Assembly (NCBI GenBank): GCA_022570975.1
Contig: JACZYS010000151.1
Coordinates: forward strand, 1 to 6,237
Source: Candidatus Zixiibacteriota bacterium
GTDB taxonomy: Bacteria > Zixibacteria > MSB-5A5 > GN15 > FEB-12
DNA: 6,237 nt
Direction of reading: 5' to 3'
Part shown: positions 1 through 5,509 of the stretch, piece by piece
Layout: each line of letters begins with the position of its first letter
Position numbering within the stretch: position 1 is the stretch's first letter
Program-made: the position numbers and the translations under genes
The notes under the pieces: generated by a model
Seen by the model: the letters and a program-made list of their open reading frames with translations, nothing else
What the model was told of the DNA's origin: nothing
The model's database searches: none

Positions 1-301
1 AAATAAAACCAAAGCTCTCAAAGTCTTGAGAGCCCGTCTTTATGAAATTGAGATGGCCGAGCGTCAGGCAAAAATTTCAGAAGAGAGAAAGACCATGGTC
101 TCAACCGGTGACCGATCGGCAAAAATCAGAACCTATAATTACCCTCAGTCAAGAGTGACCGACCACCGCATCAACCTGACTCTTTATAAACTGGATGAAA
201 TAATTAACGGTCATGTGGAACACTTAATTGAGGCCCTCATTCAACATGACCAGAATGAAAAACTCCAAATGCAGTCGAGAGATAAGTCCGAGGTTAAATG
301 A
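1..301 (+). CDS. prfA: Peptide chain release factor 1, C-terminal part (5' end outside window)
   Basis: RF1 recognises UAA/UAG in the ribosomal A site and triggers release of the finished protein. Only the last 99 codons are here (first complete codon at position 2, TGA at 299-301), corresponding to roughly residue 262 onward of a ~360-residue RF1. The frame opens with NKTKALKVLRARLYEIE, the conserved stretch after the GGQ loop, followed by the family signature STGDRS, RTYNYPQSRVTDHRIN and LTLYKLDEIINGH. The catalytic GGQ motif and the stop-codon-reading motif lie upstream, outside the window. A TTG at 26 could be mistaken for a start, but homology continues in frame before it, so the gene is cut by the window edge. 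Its stop overlaps the next start (ATGA), implying translational coupling. prmC, whose product methylates the RF1 GGQ glutamine, lies two genes downstream. RF1 rather than RF2 is judged from the general match; confidence is high. Confidence 0.95.
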   Translation, partial: NKTKALKVLRARLYEIEMAERQAKISEERKTMVSTGDRSAKIRTYNYPQSRVTDHRINLTLYKLDEIINGHVEHLIEALIQHDQNEKLQMQSRDKSEVK

Positions 302-1260
302 AAAATAAGAAAAACATAATCGGGCTGTTGATAGCTTTAGCAGTTTTTTATCCGTTTTTGTCAGCCAATAAAAAAGAGGCAAAAAATTATAATAAGTTTG
401 AAAACAATTTTGAGTTCAATTTTAGGACCATTCCCACTAACTCGTTTAATGAAGATTTACTAATCAAACTCAGCATAAACGGTGAGATTGATTCCACTTT
501 AACACCTTACTTACGATTTACAAAATTTGTTCAGGACAGCACAACCTCGCCGGCAAGATACGGTAAGACTGTTTTAATATTAGATGATTCAAGCAGTGGC
601 AATTATTGGGCAAAACTCCCTCCGGTAAAAAAAGGGATTTCTCAGTATTACTATTTTGAAATCCGGGACAATGTTGGCGGCCGAAGAGCGTATTTTATGC
701 ATCCCCATGACGAACCGTTTCAAACCCGATTTATTGGCAATGACAGCCTGCCTCTAAAATTTCTTTATCTAATATTTCTGTTTTTATCTCTTTTGTTTGG
801 CAGTTGGATAACAATTGAGTCGGTTACAAGTATGAATTCAGAAAATAAATTTGAGCAACTTTATTTCTTATTGAAAATCTTGCCCCTGTTAATAATGGTT
901 ACTGCTTTCCTAAAAACAATTTATTTTGGACAGCTCTTAGGGCAAAGTTGGGGGGCTATTCCCTTTGAAGAATCATTGTTTGATAATTTCCTCCAGAACT
1001 GGTTCATCCTCTCACTTTTTACACTGGTCATGTCATATTTTGCCGGGTTAAAAAGAAGAAGAACAAACAAGACAGTTAAGATGCTGGGATCTTTATCTCT
1101 CTTGTTTGCCTTGCCCCTCTTTTTCATTCCACCCAACATGGTTGAGATTATAGATTTAGTTGATTCATTCTCAAGATATTTGTACTGGATAACGCTTTCA
1201 ATTGTCATAATTGGTTTTCTGTCCTCTTATAAACTTATTCTTGCCAGAAGTGGAAAATAA
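298..1260 (+). CDS. Unrecognised multi-spanning membrane protein with an extracytoplasmic domain
   Basis: A 320-residue protein I cannot assign to a family. Visible layout: a short basic N-terminus (KNKK), a hydrophobic signal-anchor or signal peptide at about residues 7-23, then a soluble stretch at about 24-150 rich in alternating polar and aromatic residues (for example QYYYFEIRDNVGGRRAYF), which looks like a beta-sandwich. Five further hydrophobic segments follow at about 153-174, 189-211, 233-251, 262-280 and 295-313. A basic cluster KRRR at 252-255 suggests that the loop after the fourth helix is cytoplasmic. The start ATG overlaps the prfA stop as ATGA, and the end overlaps the prmC start by 11 nt, so it should be translated with the release-factor genes. 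The likely location is the cytoplasmic membrane with the 24-150 domain outside. No catalytic motif was seen. Existence of the gene is secure; function is unknown. Confidence 0.85.
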   Translation: MKNKKNIIGLLIALAVFYPFLSANKKEAKNYNKFENNFEFNFRTIPTNSFNEDLLIKLSINGEIDSTLTPYLRFTKFVQDSTTSPARYGKTVLILDDSSSGNYWAKLPPVKKGISQYYYFEIRDNVGGRRAYFMHPHDEPFQTRFIGNDSLPLKFLYLIFLFLSLLFGSWITIESVTSMNSENKFEQLYFLLKILPLLIMVTAFLKTIYFGQLLGQSWGAIPFEESLFDNFLQNWFILSLFTLVMSYFAGLKRRRTNKTVKMLGSLSLLFALPLFFIPPNMVEIIDLVDSFSRYLYWITLSIVIIGFLSSYKLILARSGK

Positions 1261-2107
1261 TATTGTAAAACTAATCTCACAGCAGGGTGAGATGCTGGAA
1301 AAAGTTGGTATTGATGCTGGCAAGGCCGAGTTGGAAATAATCCTCTGCTCACTTTTGGGTGTTAACCGTCTCAATTTATACTTAAACGGTGAAACTCTTT
1401 TATCAGATGATATAGAAAGACAAGTTCTTGAAATTGTAAAAAAACGAAAGACCAGATACCCCCTGCAATATATTTTAGAAGAGTCATGGTTTTATGGGCG
1501 CAAGTTTTTTGTCTCTCCGGCAGTCATGGTTCCGACTCCTGAAACCGAAGTCCTCTGTGAGGCTGCAATTGGATTCATCAATAGCCAGAAAATCGAATCT
1601 CCCAAAATTTTAGACATCGGTGCCGGTTCCGGAATTATATCAGTTACAGTCGCCAAAGAGCTGGATGATGCAGAGGTTCTGGCAGTAGATATTTCAGAGG
1701 CAGCATTAGATGTTACCAGGAAGAATGCGGCAGATTTGGGCGCTGAGGATAAAATCAGTTTCCGTCATTCAAATCTTTTTGAAAATATTTATTCATCAGA
1801 AAAATTTGACCTCATTTTATCCAACCCGCCATATATTTCAGAAGAAGAATACAAATCTCTTCCGCCGGAAGTTTTAGCCGATCCAAAAATCTCACTAACT
1901 TCAGGAGAAGAAGGGCTTGATGTAATAACCGACATCATCCAACAAGCCCCGGACTACTTGATGCCGGGTGGAAAAATCATGTTTGAAATTGGCTGCAATC
2001 AGGCAGAAAGAGTGATGAAAATATCAGAACGACACAGCCGCTATCAATCAATTGTCATCTTAAAAGACTTGAACGATATTGATCGAGTGGCTATTCTTTC
2101 TTTATAA
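1250..2107 (+). CDS. prmC: Peptide chain release factor N5-glutamine methyltransferase
   Basis: PrmC (HemK) uses S-adenosylmethionine to methylate the glutamine of the GGQ motif of release factors 1 and 2 in the cytoplasm. Counting from the GTG at 1250 the protein has 285 residues, normal for the family. An N-terminal helical substrate-recognition domain (about 1-75) precedes the Rossmann methyltransferase domain: VPTPETE at 94-100 (usually PRPETE, here Thr for Arg), SAM-binding motif I LDIGAGSG at 121-128, acidic VD at 146-147, and the catalytic NPPY at 192-195 in LILSNPPYIS. Start choice: the frame is open back to a TTG at 1211, but residues from there translate the overlapping upstream gene. 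GTG 1250 gives the usual N-terminus and an 11-nt overlap with the membrane-protein gene; ATG 1292 is a shorter alternative. The ribosome binding site is weak, fitting translational coupling. Its likely substrate, RF1, is encoded at the start of this operon. Confidence 0.93.
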   Translation: MENNIVKLISQQGEMLEKVGIDAGKAELEIILCSLLGVNRLNLYLNGETLLSDDIERQVLEIVKKRKTRYPLQYILEESWFYGRKFFVSPAVMVPTPETEVLCEAAIGFINSQKIESPKILDIGAGSGIISVTVAKELDDAEVLAVDISEAALDVTRKNAADLGAEDKISFRHSNLFENIYSSEKFDLILSNPPYISEEEYKSLPPEVLADPKISLTSGEEGLDVITDIIQQAPDYLMPGGKIMFEIGCNQAERVMKISERHSRYQSIVILKDLNDIDRVAILSL

Positions 2108-2113
2108 GAACAT

Positions 2114-2767
2114 ATGCCCAAAGAATCAAAAACAGAAAGAATAAAGCGAACCAAAAAAATTGTAGCCAGACTCAAAGAGCTTTATCCCGATGCCCACTGT
2201 GAGCTAAATTTTAAAACTGTTCATCAACTAATGGTGGCCACAATTTTATCAGCCCAGTGCACCGATGAACGGGTGAATATTGTCACCAAACCGCTTTTCA
2301 AAAAGTATAAATCAATTGAAGATTTTGCCGGAGCAGATTTAAAAGAACTGGGGCAGGACATATACTCAACCGGTTTCTATTCAGCAAAAGCAAAATCCAT
2401 AAAAAACTCAGCTATAAAACTTCTGAAAGATTTTGGCGGCAAAATCCCCAGGACTCTCACAGAGCTTACAACTTTAGCCGGAGTGGGCAGAAAAACAGGC
2501 TCGGTTGTGCTCGGTGTCGGCTATAACATTGCCGAAGGAATTGTGGTTGATACCCATGTGGGCAGAATAAGCCGCCTCCTTAAACTGACCAACAATAAAG
2601 AGGCCTCAAAAATTGAGAACGACCTGATAAAATTGATTAATCCGGATGATTGGATTATATTTTCACATCTGATGATTTTTCATGGGCGGTCAATATGTAT
2701 TGCCAGAAGACCAAAATGCAAAGAGTGTAAACTTAATAAACTCTGCCCCTCGGCAAAAAGAGATTAG
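2114..2767 (+). CDS. nth: Endonuclease III (DNA glycosylase/AP lyase)
   Basis: Endonuclease III removes oxidised pyrimidines from DNA and cuts the resulting abasic site, starting base-excision repair. The 217-residue length is typical. The helix-hairpin-helix is LAGVGRKTGSVV at 121-132, with the catalytic lysine at K127 (E. coli K120) and the catalytic aspartate at D146 in VVDTHVGR (E. coli D138). The C-terminus carries C195, C202, C205 and C211, exactly the C-x6-C-x2-C-x5-C pattern that binds a [4Fe-4S] cluster. ILSAQCTDERVN at 44-55 matches the conserved N-terminal lobe. It starts 7 nt after prmC and ends 7 nt before the phosphatase gene, so it is most likely cotranscribed. No strong Shine-Dalgarno is visible before ATG 2114. 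MutY is excluded by the short length and the Lys at the glycosylase/lyase position. Confidence 0.96.
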   Translation: MPKESKTERIKRTKKIVARLKELYPDAHCELNFKTVHQLMVATILSAQCTDERVNIVTKPLFKKYKSIEDFAGADLKELGQDIYSTGFYSAKAKSIKNSAIKLLKDFGGKIPRTLTELTTLAGVGRKTGSVVLGVGYNIAEGIVVDTHVGRISRLLKLTNNKEASKIENDLIKLINPDDWIIFSHLMIFHGRSICIARRPKCKECKLNKLCPSAKRD

Positions 2768-2774
2768 ATTGATT

Positions 2775-3437
2775 ATGGATAACTTCCAATATTTAAAAAC
2801 GGCAAAAAAAGCCGCCCTGGCAGGAACCGAAATCTCTTTAGGATATTATAACAAAAACCTTGAAATAAAAATCAAAGAGGACAAAACCCCGTTTACCAGA
2901 GCCGATGTGGAAACAGAGTCGGCCATAATTGAATCCATAAAATCAGAATTTCCTGACCACTCTTTTTATGGGAAAGAGTCCGGCAGGTCTGAAAACAGAT
3001 CAGAATACATCTGGATTATTGACCCAATTGACGGCACAAAAAACTATCTGGCTCAAATCCCGCTGTGGGGGACGCTCATTGCCTTGATGCACAAAAATGA
3101 AATCATATTTGGTCTTTCATATATACCCTTGCTCGATGAAATGCTCTTTGCAGAAAAAGGATATGGTGACCAACTCATTGAGCTCCTAAACAACGTTTCC
3201 CGCCAACGTTCATTCGGTGACCTCTGGCCTTATCATCTTGTAGCTTCAGGTAGAATCGATATTTTGGTAGAGCCAATAATCGAAATATATGATGTCACCC
3301 CCTTTGATTTGATAATTAAAGAGGCCGGAGGAAAATGCTCGGATATTGAGGGGAACAATCTGTCCTTTGATATCTCAACTTTTGTGGCTACAAACGGATA
3401 TTTGCATAATCCGGTTCTTGACTTAATGCGTAAATAG
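2775..3437 (+). CDS. Inositol monophosphatase-family phosphatase (HisN-like), internally shortened
   Basis: Member of the Mg-dependent, Li-sensitive IMPase fold; the best resemblance is to HisN-type histidinol-phosphatases, though the substrate cannot be fixed from sequence. The protein has 220 residues, whereas the family is usually about 250-260. Motif A is DPIDGTKNY at 83-91, with metal ligands D83 and D86 and catalytic T88. Motif B is YDVTPFDLIIKEAGG at 172-186, D173 being the third aspartate ligand (Tyr replaces the usual Trp). Two oddities: the GEE motif reads GKE (66-68), placing Lys at the usual Glu metal ligand, and the middle is short, GYGD at 129-132 running straight into QLIELLNNVSRQRSFGDLW, without the usual NG...VS segment of about 35 residues. 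The frame also opens upstream to 2682 inside nth, but homology begins at ATG 2775, 7 nt after the nth stop. It may be poorly active or a divergent variant. Confidence 0.82.
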   Translation: MDNFQYLKTAKKAALAGTEISLGYYNKNLEIKIKEDKTPFTRADVETESAIIESIKSEFPDHSFYGKESGRSENRSEYIWIIDPIDGTKNYLAQIPLWGTLIALMHKNEIIFGLSYIPLLDEMLFAEKGYGDQLIELLNNVSRQRSFGDLWPYHLVASGRIDILVEPIIEIYDVTPFDLIIKEAGGKCSDIEGNNLSFDISTFVATNGYLHNPVLDLMRK

Positions 3438-3461
3438 CACTTTAATTCATTTTTGCCGATA

Positions 3462-3467
3462 TATAAT
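3462..3467 (+). promoter_or_regulatory. Possible -10 box for eno
   Basis: TATAAT, a perfect sigma-70-type -10 hexamer, lies 24 nt before the eno start in the 54-nt gap after the phosphatase gene. No good -35 box is present: ACTTTA at 3439-3444 has the right 17-nt spacing but matches TTGACA poorly. The sequence is AT-rich here, so chance occurrence is possible. Confidence 0.35.
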
Positions 3468-3477
3468 TGATGTACTT

Positions 3478-3484
3478 GAAAGGA
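3478..3484 (+). promoter_or_regulatory. Ribosome binding site of eno
   Basis: GAAAGGA lies 7 nt before ATG 3492. It is clearly stronger than the sites before prmC, nth or the phosphatase gene and confirms the eno start, consistent with eno being translated independently. Confidence 0.75.
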
Positions 3485-3491
3485 TTCATAA

Positions 3492-4790
3492 ATGTCAGAT
3501 TTTGAATATATATACGCCAGGCAGATTTTGGACAGCCGGGGAAACCCAACCATTGAAGTAGATGTCGCCCTAACTGACGGCACTCTCGGAAGAGCGGCCA
3601 TTCCTTCAGGAGCCTCAACCGGTGCTCACGAGGCGGTAGAACTTCGCGATGGCAACAAAGATTATTTCTTTGGCAAAGGTGTCAACAAGGCGATTGAAAA
3701 TGTTAACGATAAAATTGGTCCGGAAATTATCAAAAAAGTCATGGATCCATATGATCAGGTTACCCTTGACAATTTCTTAGTAGATTTAGACGGCACCGAA
3801 AACAAATCAAATCTGGGGGCCAATGCTACTCTGGGAGTTTCATTGGCGGTGGCAAAAGCAGCCGCCCAGTCAGTTGGCCGACATCTTTATGAATATATCG
3901 GCGGCTCAAACTGTAAACTCTTGCCGGTCCCGATGATGAATATCTTAAACGGCGGGGTCCACGCCGACAACAATGTTGACCTTCAGGAATTCATGATCAT
4001 GCCCGTTGGTGCCGATAACATTCGCCACGCTCTGCAAATTGGTTCGGAAGTTTTTGGACATCTCAAAAAAGTTTTAACCGAAAAAAAATATAACACCAAC
4101 GTTGGTGACGAGGGCGGATTTGCTCCCGATTTGAAATCAAACGAAGATGCCCTCATGTTCATTATGACTGCCATAGAAAAAGCCGGATATGAACCGGGCG
4201 TTGATGTCATGATTGCCTTAGACCCGGCAGCTACCGAGTTTTATGATGAGAAGAAGAAGAAATATATCCTTGCCGCCGAAGGCAAAGAGCTGACCTCAGA
4301 AGGAATGATAGATTATTACGCCGGCCTCTGTGAAAAATATCCGATTATCTCAATCGAGGACGGACTGGCCGAGGACGACTGGGACGGCTGGAAACTGATG
4401 ACCGAAAAACTGGGCGACCTGATTCAGATTGTGGGTGATGACATTTTTGTCACCAATCCGACCAGACTTGCACGTGGAATCAGAGAAGGCTGCGCAAACT
4501 CCATCCTGATAAAACTCAACCAGATTGGCACGCTCACCGAAACTCTGGACTGTATTGGCATGGCCCAGAAAGGCGGCTTTACGGTTGTCATCTCTCACCG
4601 TTCCGGTGAAACCGAAGACACTACCATAGCCGATGTTGCTGTGGCCACATCAGCCGGACAGATAAAAACCGGCTCCATGAGCCGCACCGACAGAATAGCC
4701 AAATATAATCAGCTGATTAGAATAGAAGAAACCATCGGCCCCTCAGCCATATACCCCGGCATCTACGCCTTTTACAATCTGCGGAAGTAG
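3492..4790 (+). CDS. eno: Enolase (phosphopyruvate hydratase)
   Basis: Enolase interconverts 2-phosphoglycerate and phosphoenolpyruvate in glycolysis/gluconeogenesis and in many bacteria also belongs to the RNA degradosome. It has 432 residues, full length. The N-terminal domain begins ARQILDSRGNPTIEVDV (9-25) with the mobile catalytic loop PSGASTGAHEA (38-48). The barrel domain carries H157, E166, the catalytic acid/base pair E207 (NVGDEGGFAP) and K341 (ILIKLNQIG), Mg ligands D244 (ALDPAATEFYD), E289 (SIEDGLAEDDW) and D316 (VGDDIFVTNP), the signature SHRSGETEDTTIAD (368-381) and K392 (QIKTGSMSRTDR). All key residues are intact. A good ribosome binding site and 54 nt of upstream gap suggest it can be expressed apart from the preceding operon. 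Downstream lies a repeat-rich gap rather than an obvious strong terminator. G+C is higher (about 53% in a sampled line) than in its neighbours, as expected of a highly expressed conserved gene. Confidence 0.98.
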   Translation: MSDFEYIYARQILDSRGNPTIEVDVALTDGTLGRAAIPSGASTGAHEAVELRDGNKDYFFGKGVNKAIENVNDKIGPEIIKKVMDPYDQVTLDNFLVDLDGTENKSNLGANATLGVSLAVAKAAAQSVGRHLYEYIGGSNCKLLPVPMMNILNGGVHADNNVDLQEFMIMPVGADNIRHALQIGSEVFGHLKKVLTEKKYNTNVGDEGGFAPDLKSNEDALMFIMTAIEKAGYEPGVDVMIALDPAATEFYDEKKKKYILAAEGKELTSEGMIDYYAGLCEKYPIISIEDGLAEDDWDGWKLMTEKLGDLIQIVGDDIFVTNPTRLARGIREGCANSILIKLNQIGTLTETLDCIGMAQKGGFTVVISHRSGETEDTTIADVAVATSAGQIKTGSMSRTDRIAKYNQLIRIEETIGPSAIYPGIYAFYNLRK

Positions 4791-4800
4791 AAATTCTTTC

Positions 4801-4823
4801 GTCATTCCGGTGGAAGCTGGAAT
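4801..4823. repeat. Imperfect hairpin repeat (GTCATTCC type)
   Basis: Begins 10 nt after the eno stop. ATTCC at 4804-4808 pairs with GGAAT at 4819-4823, with further G-T and G-C pairing inside. It is a degenerate relative of the GTCATTCCCG...CGGGAAT unit at 4847, and could also act as a transcript-end hairpin for eno, although no U-run follows. Confidence 0.55.
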
Positions 4824-4846
4824 TTAGAATCATATCTTATTACAAT

Positions 4847-4921
4847 GTCATTCCCGTGAAGACGGGAATCCATCTTCTGAAATTAGGAAAAGAACTGGAT
4901 CCCCGCCTTCGCGAGGATGAC
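4847..4921. repeat. 75-bp inverted-repeat element with 25-bp ends
   Basis: The left end (4847-4871, starting GTCATTCCCG) and the right end (4897-4921, ending GAGGATGAC) are reverse complements at 20 of 25 positions; all five differences are transitions. Each end is itself palindromic: the left end folds as a perfect 8-bp stem, ATTCCCGT (4850-4857) with ACGGGAAT (4862-4869), around a GAAG loop. The layout matches the dispersed GTCATTCCCGCGAA-type repeats common in many environmental genomes. No coding capacity; resembles a small non-autonomous (MITE-like) or REP-type element, but target-site duplications were not established. Confidence 0.7.
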
Positions 4922-4933
4922 ATTTGGTCGGTC
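4908..4933 (+). repeat. 26-bp exact direct repeat, copy 1
   Basis: Begins TTCGCGAGGATGAC and ends GGTCGGTC; identical in all 26 bases to 5018-5043, an offset of exactly 110 bp. Its first half is the right end of the 75-bp inverted-repeat element; the remaining ATTTGGTCGGTC is flanking sequence duplicated along with it. Confidence 0.9.
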
Positions 4934-4946
4934 CATTTCTGTGGGC

Positions 4947-4966
4947 GGCAGACGCCCTCGTCTGCC
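4947..4966. repeat. GC-rich hairpin repeat
   Basis: GGCAGACG (4947-4954) and CGTCTGCC (4959-4966) form a perfect 8-bp stem with a 4-base loop, embedded in a G- and C-rich flank (TGGGC before, CCA after). Looks like a second short-palindrome family inserted beside the first; no U-run, so not a typical terminator. Confidence 0.65.
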
Positions 4967-4984
4967 CCAGACTTATAAAAAGAT

Positions 4985-5007
4985 GTCAGGAGCACAGGGC
5001 TCCTGAC
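4985..5007. repeat. GTCAGGAGC hairpin repeat
   Basis: GTCAGGAGC (4985-4993) and GCTCCTGAC (4999-5007) form a perfect 9-bp stem with a 5-base loop ACAGG. A third palindrome family in the cluster, lying between the two copies of the 26-bp direct repeat. Confidence 0.7.
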
Positions 5008-5017
5008 CTACGAAGAA

Positions 5018-5043
5018 TTCGCGAGGATGACATTTGGTCGGTC
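5018..5043 (+). repeat. 26-bp exact direct repeat, copy 2
   Basis: Identical to 4908-4933. Here the left half of the 75-bp inverted-repeat element is absent, so this copy is a truncated end plus the same flank, pointing to duplication or recombination within the cluster rather than a second complete insertion. Confidence 0.9.
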
Positions 5044-5068
5044 ATTGCGAGGCTCGGCGAAGCAATCC
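5041..5068. repeat. GTCATTGCGAGG...GAAGCAATCC palindromic repeat
   Basis: ATTGC (5044-5048) pairs with GCAAT (5062-5066) around a GC-rich centre. The form GTCATTGCGAG...GAAGCAATCC is a widespread dispersed repeat type in bacterial genomes. Its first three bases overlap the second 26-bp direct-repeat copy. Confidence 0.6.
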
Positions 5069-5104
5069 GATTTCGATTCTCCTGAATCTTAGTGATTTTT
5101 TTCA

Positions 5105-5123
5105 CCAGCTTTGTTGGCTTTTT
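5105..5123 (+). terminator. Weak candidate terminator
   Basis: CCAG pairs with TTGG (5114-5117, one G-T pair) around a short loop and is followed by C and five T. The stem is only about 4 bp, so this is marginal; it would end transcripts entering from eno before the groES promoter. Confidence 0.2.
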
Positions 5124-5224
5124 CTATATGTAAGGGCTATCTGAAAATTATAACCACCTTATTACCAACAACATACGGTCAATTTAATAATTTCTCAAAA
5201 AAATCACTTTTTTTCGGAAACCTA

Positions 5225-5252
5225 TTGACAATTATATCGTTAAATGTATATT
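5225..5252 (+). promoter_or_regulatory. Sigma-70-type promoter of the groES operon
   Basis: Perfect -35 TTGACA at 5225-5230, a 16-nt spacer, and -10 TATATT at 5247-5252. The predicted transcript would start at about 5259-5260, i.e. at the edge of the CIRCE operator, the standard layout for HrcA-repressed chaperonin promoters. Confidence 0.85.
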
Positions 5253-5259
5253 GAAACTG

Positions 5260-5286
5260 TTAGCACTCATATTAAGTGAGTGCTAA
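5260..5286. promoter_or_regulatory. CIRCE operator (HrcA binding site)
   Basis: TTAGCACTC (5260-5268), a 9-base spacer, and GAGTGCTAA (5278-5286): a perfect consensus CIRCE inverted repeat. HrcA binds it and represses chaperone genes; heat or unfolded protein relieves repression through GroEL. It lies directly downstream of the promoter and 52 nt before the groES start, so the real gene here is a heat-shock groES. Confidence 0.97.
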
Positions 5287-5323
5287 TTGAATATAATGAA
5301 GAAAACAAATTTTATAAACATTC

Positions 5324-5331
5324 TAAAGGAG
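5324..5331 (+). promoter_or_regulatory. Ribosome binding site of groES
   Basis: TAAAGGAG with 7 nt to ATG 5339, a near-perfect Shine-Dalgarno; it fixes the start of the chimeric frame. Confidence 0.85.
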
Positions 5332-5338
5332 AATAGAA

Positions 5339-5509
5339 ATGAATGTAAAACCTCTTGCAGACCGTGTAGTAGTAAAACCGCTCGATGAACAAGAAATGAT
5401 CAAAGGCGGAATTATTATTCCTGATACGGCGAAAGAAAAACCAATGGAAGGCGAAGTTGTCGAAATTGGAACCGGTCGCGTAACCGAAGATGGAAAAAAA
5501 GTTGAAATG
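5339..5509 (+). pseudogene. groES: groES, 5' part only (co-chaperonin 10 kDa)
   Basis: The part of the chimeric frame that belongs with the promoter, CIRCE site and ribosome binding site upstream. About 57 of the usual ~95 codons are present. GroES caps the GroEL barrel as a heptameric lid; without the second half of its beta-barrel and the C-terminal strand it could not form the ring. The expected groEL is not in the window. The exact right boundary is uncertain by a few codons, because GKKVEMET suits both families. Confidence 0.85.

Larger units (their letters stand above)
4791..5338. other. Repeat-rich then AT-rich intergenic region between eno and groES
   Basis: No credible gene lies in these 548 bases on either strand. 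Positions 4801-5068 are almost wholly made of short palindromic and duplicated segments (listed separately), with local G+C well above the rest of the gap. Positions 5069-5224 are AT-rich with no feature I can support beyond a weak hairpin near 5105. Positions 5225-5338 hold the groES promoter, CIRCE operator and leader. Confidence 0.8.

Noticed and set aside
26..301. TTG at 26 as the start of a small 91-residue gene
   Set aside because: Release factor 1 homology continues in frame upstream to the window edge (NKTKALKV), so this is a truncated prfA, not a small gene.
921..1208. Reverse-strand open frames at 921-1208, 3233-3601, 3983-4210, 4350-4598 and 5680-6042
   Set aside because: All lie opposite well-supported genes or the GatB segment, have no ribosome binding sites, and their translations look like antisense shadows.
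1211..1249. TTG start of prmC at 1211
   Set aside because: The extra 13 codons overlap the upstream membrane-protein gene and do not resemble PrmC; GTG 1250 gives normal length.
2682..2774. Extended N-terminus of the phosphatase inside nth
   Set aside because: The residues are a shifted reading of the nth iron-sulfur region; IMPase homology starts after ATG 2775.
4801..5068. CRISPR array
   Set aside because: The repeats are of several different types with no regular repeat-spacer period; the single 110-bp spacing of one 26-mer is not an array.
4791..5338. tRNA or other structured RNA gene between eno and groES
   Set aside because: The hairpins are isolated simple palindromes; no cloverleaf, T-loop sequence or riboswitch core was seen.
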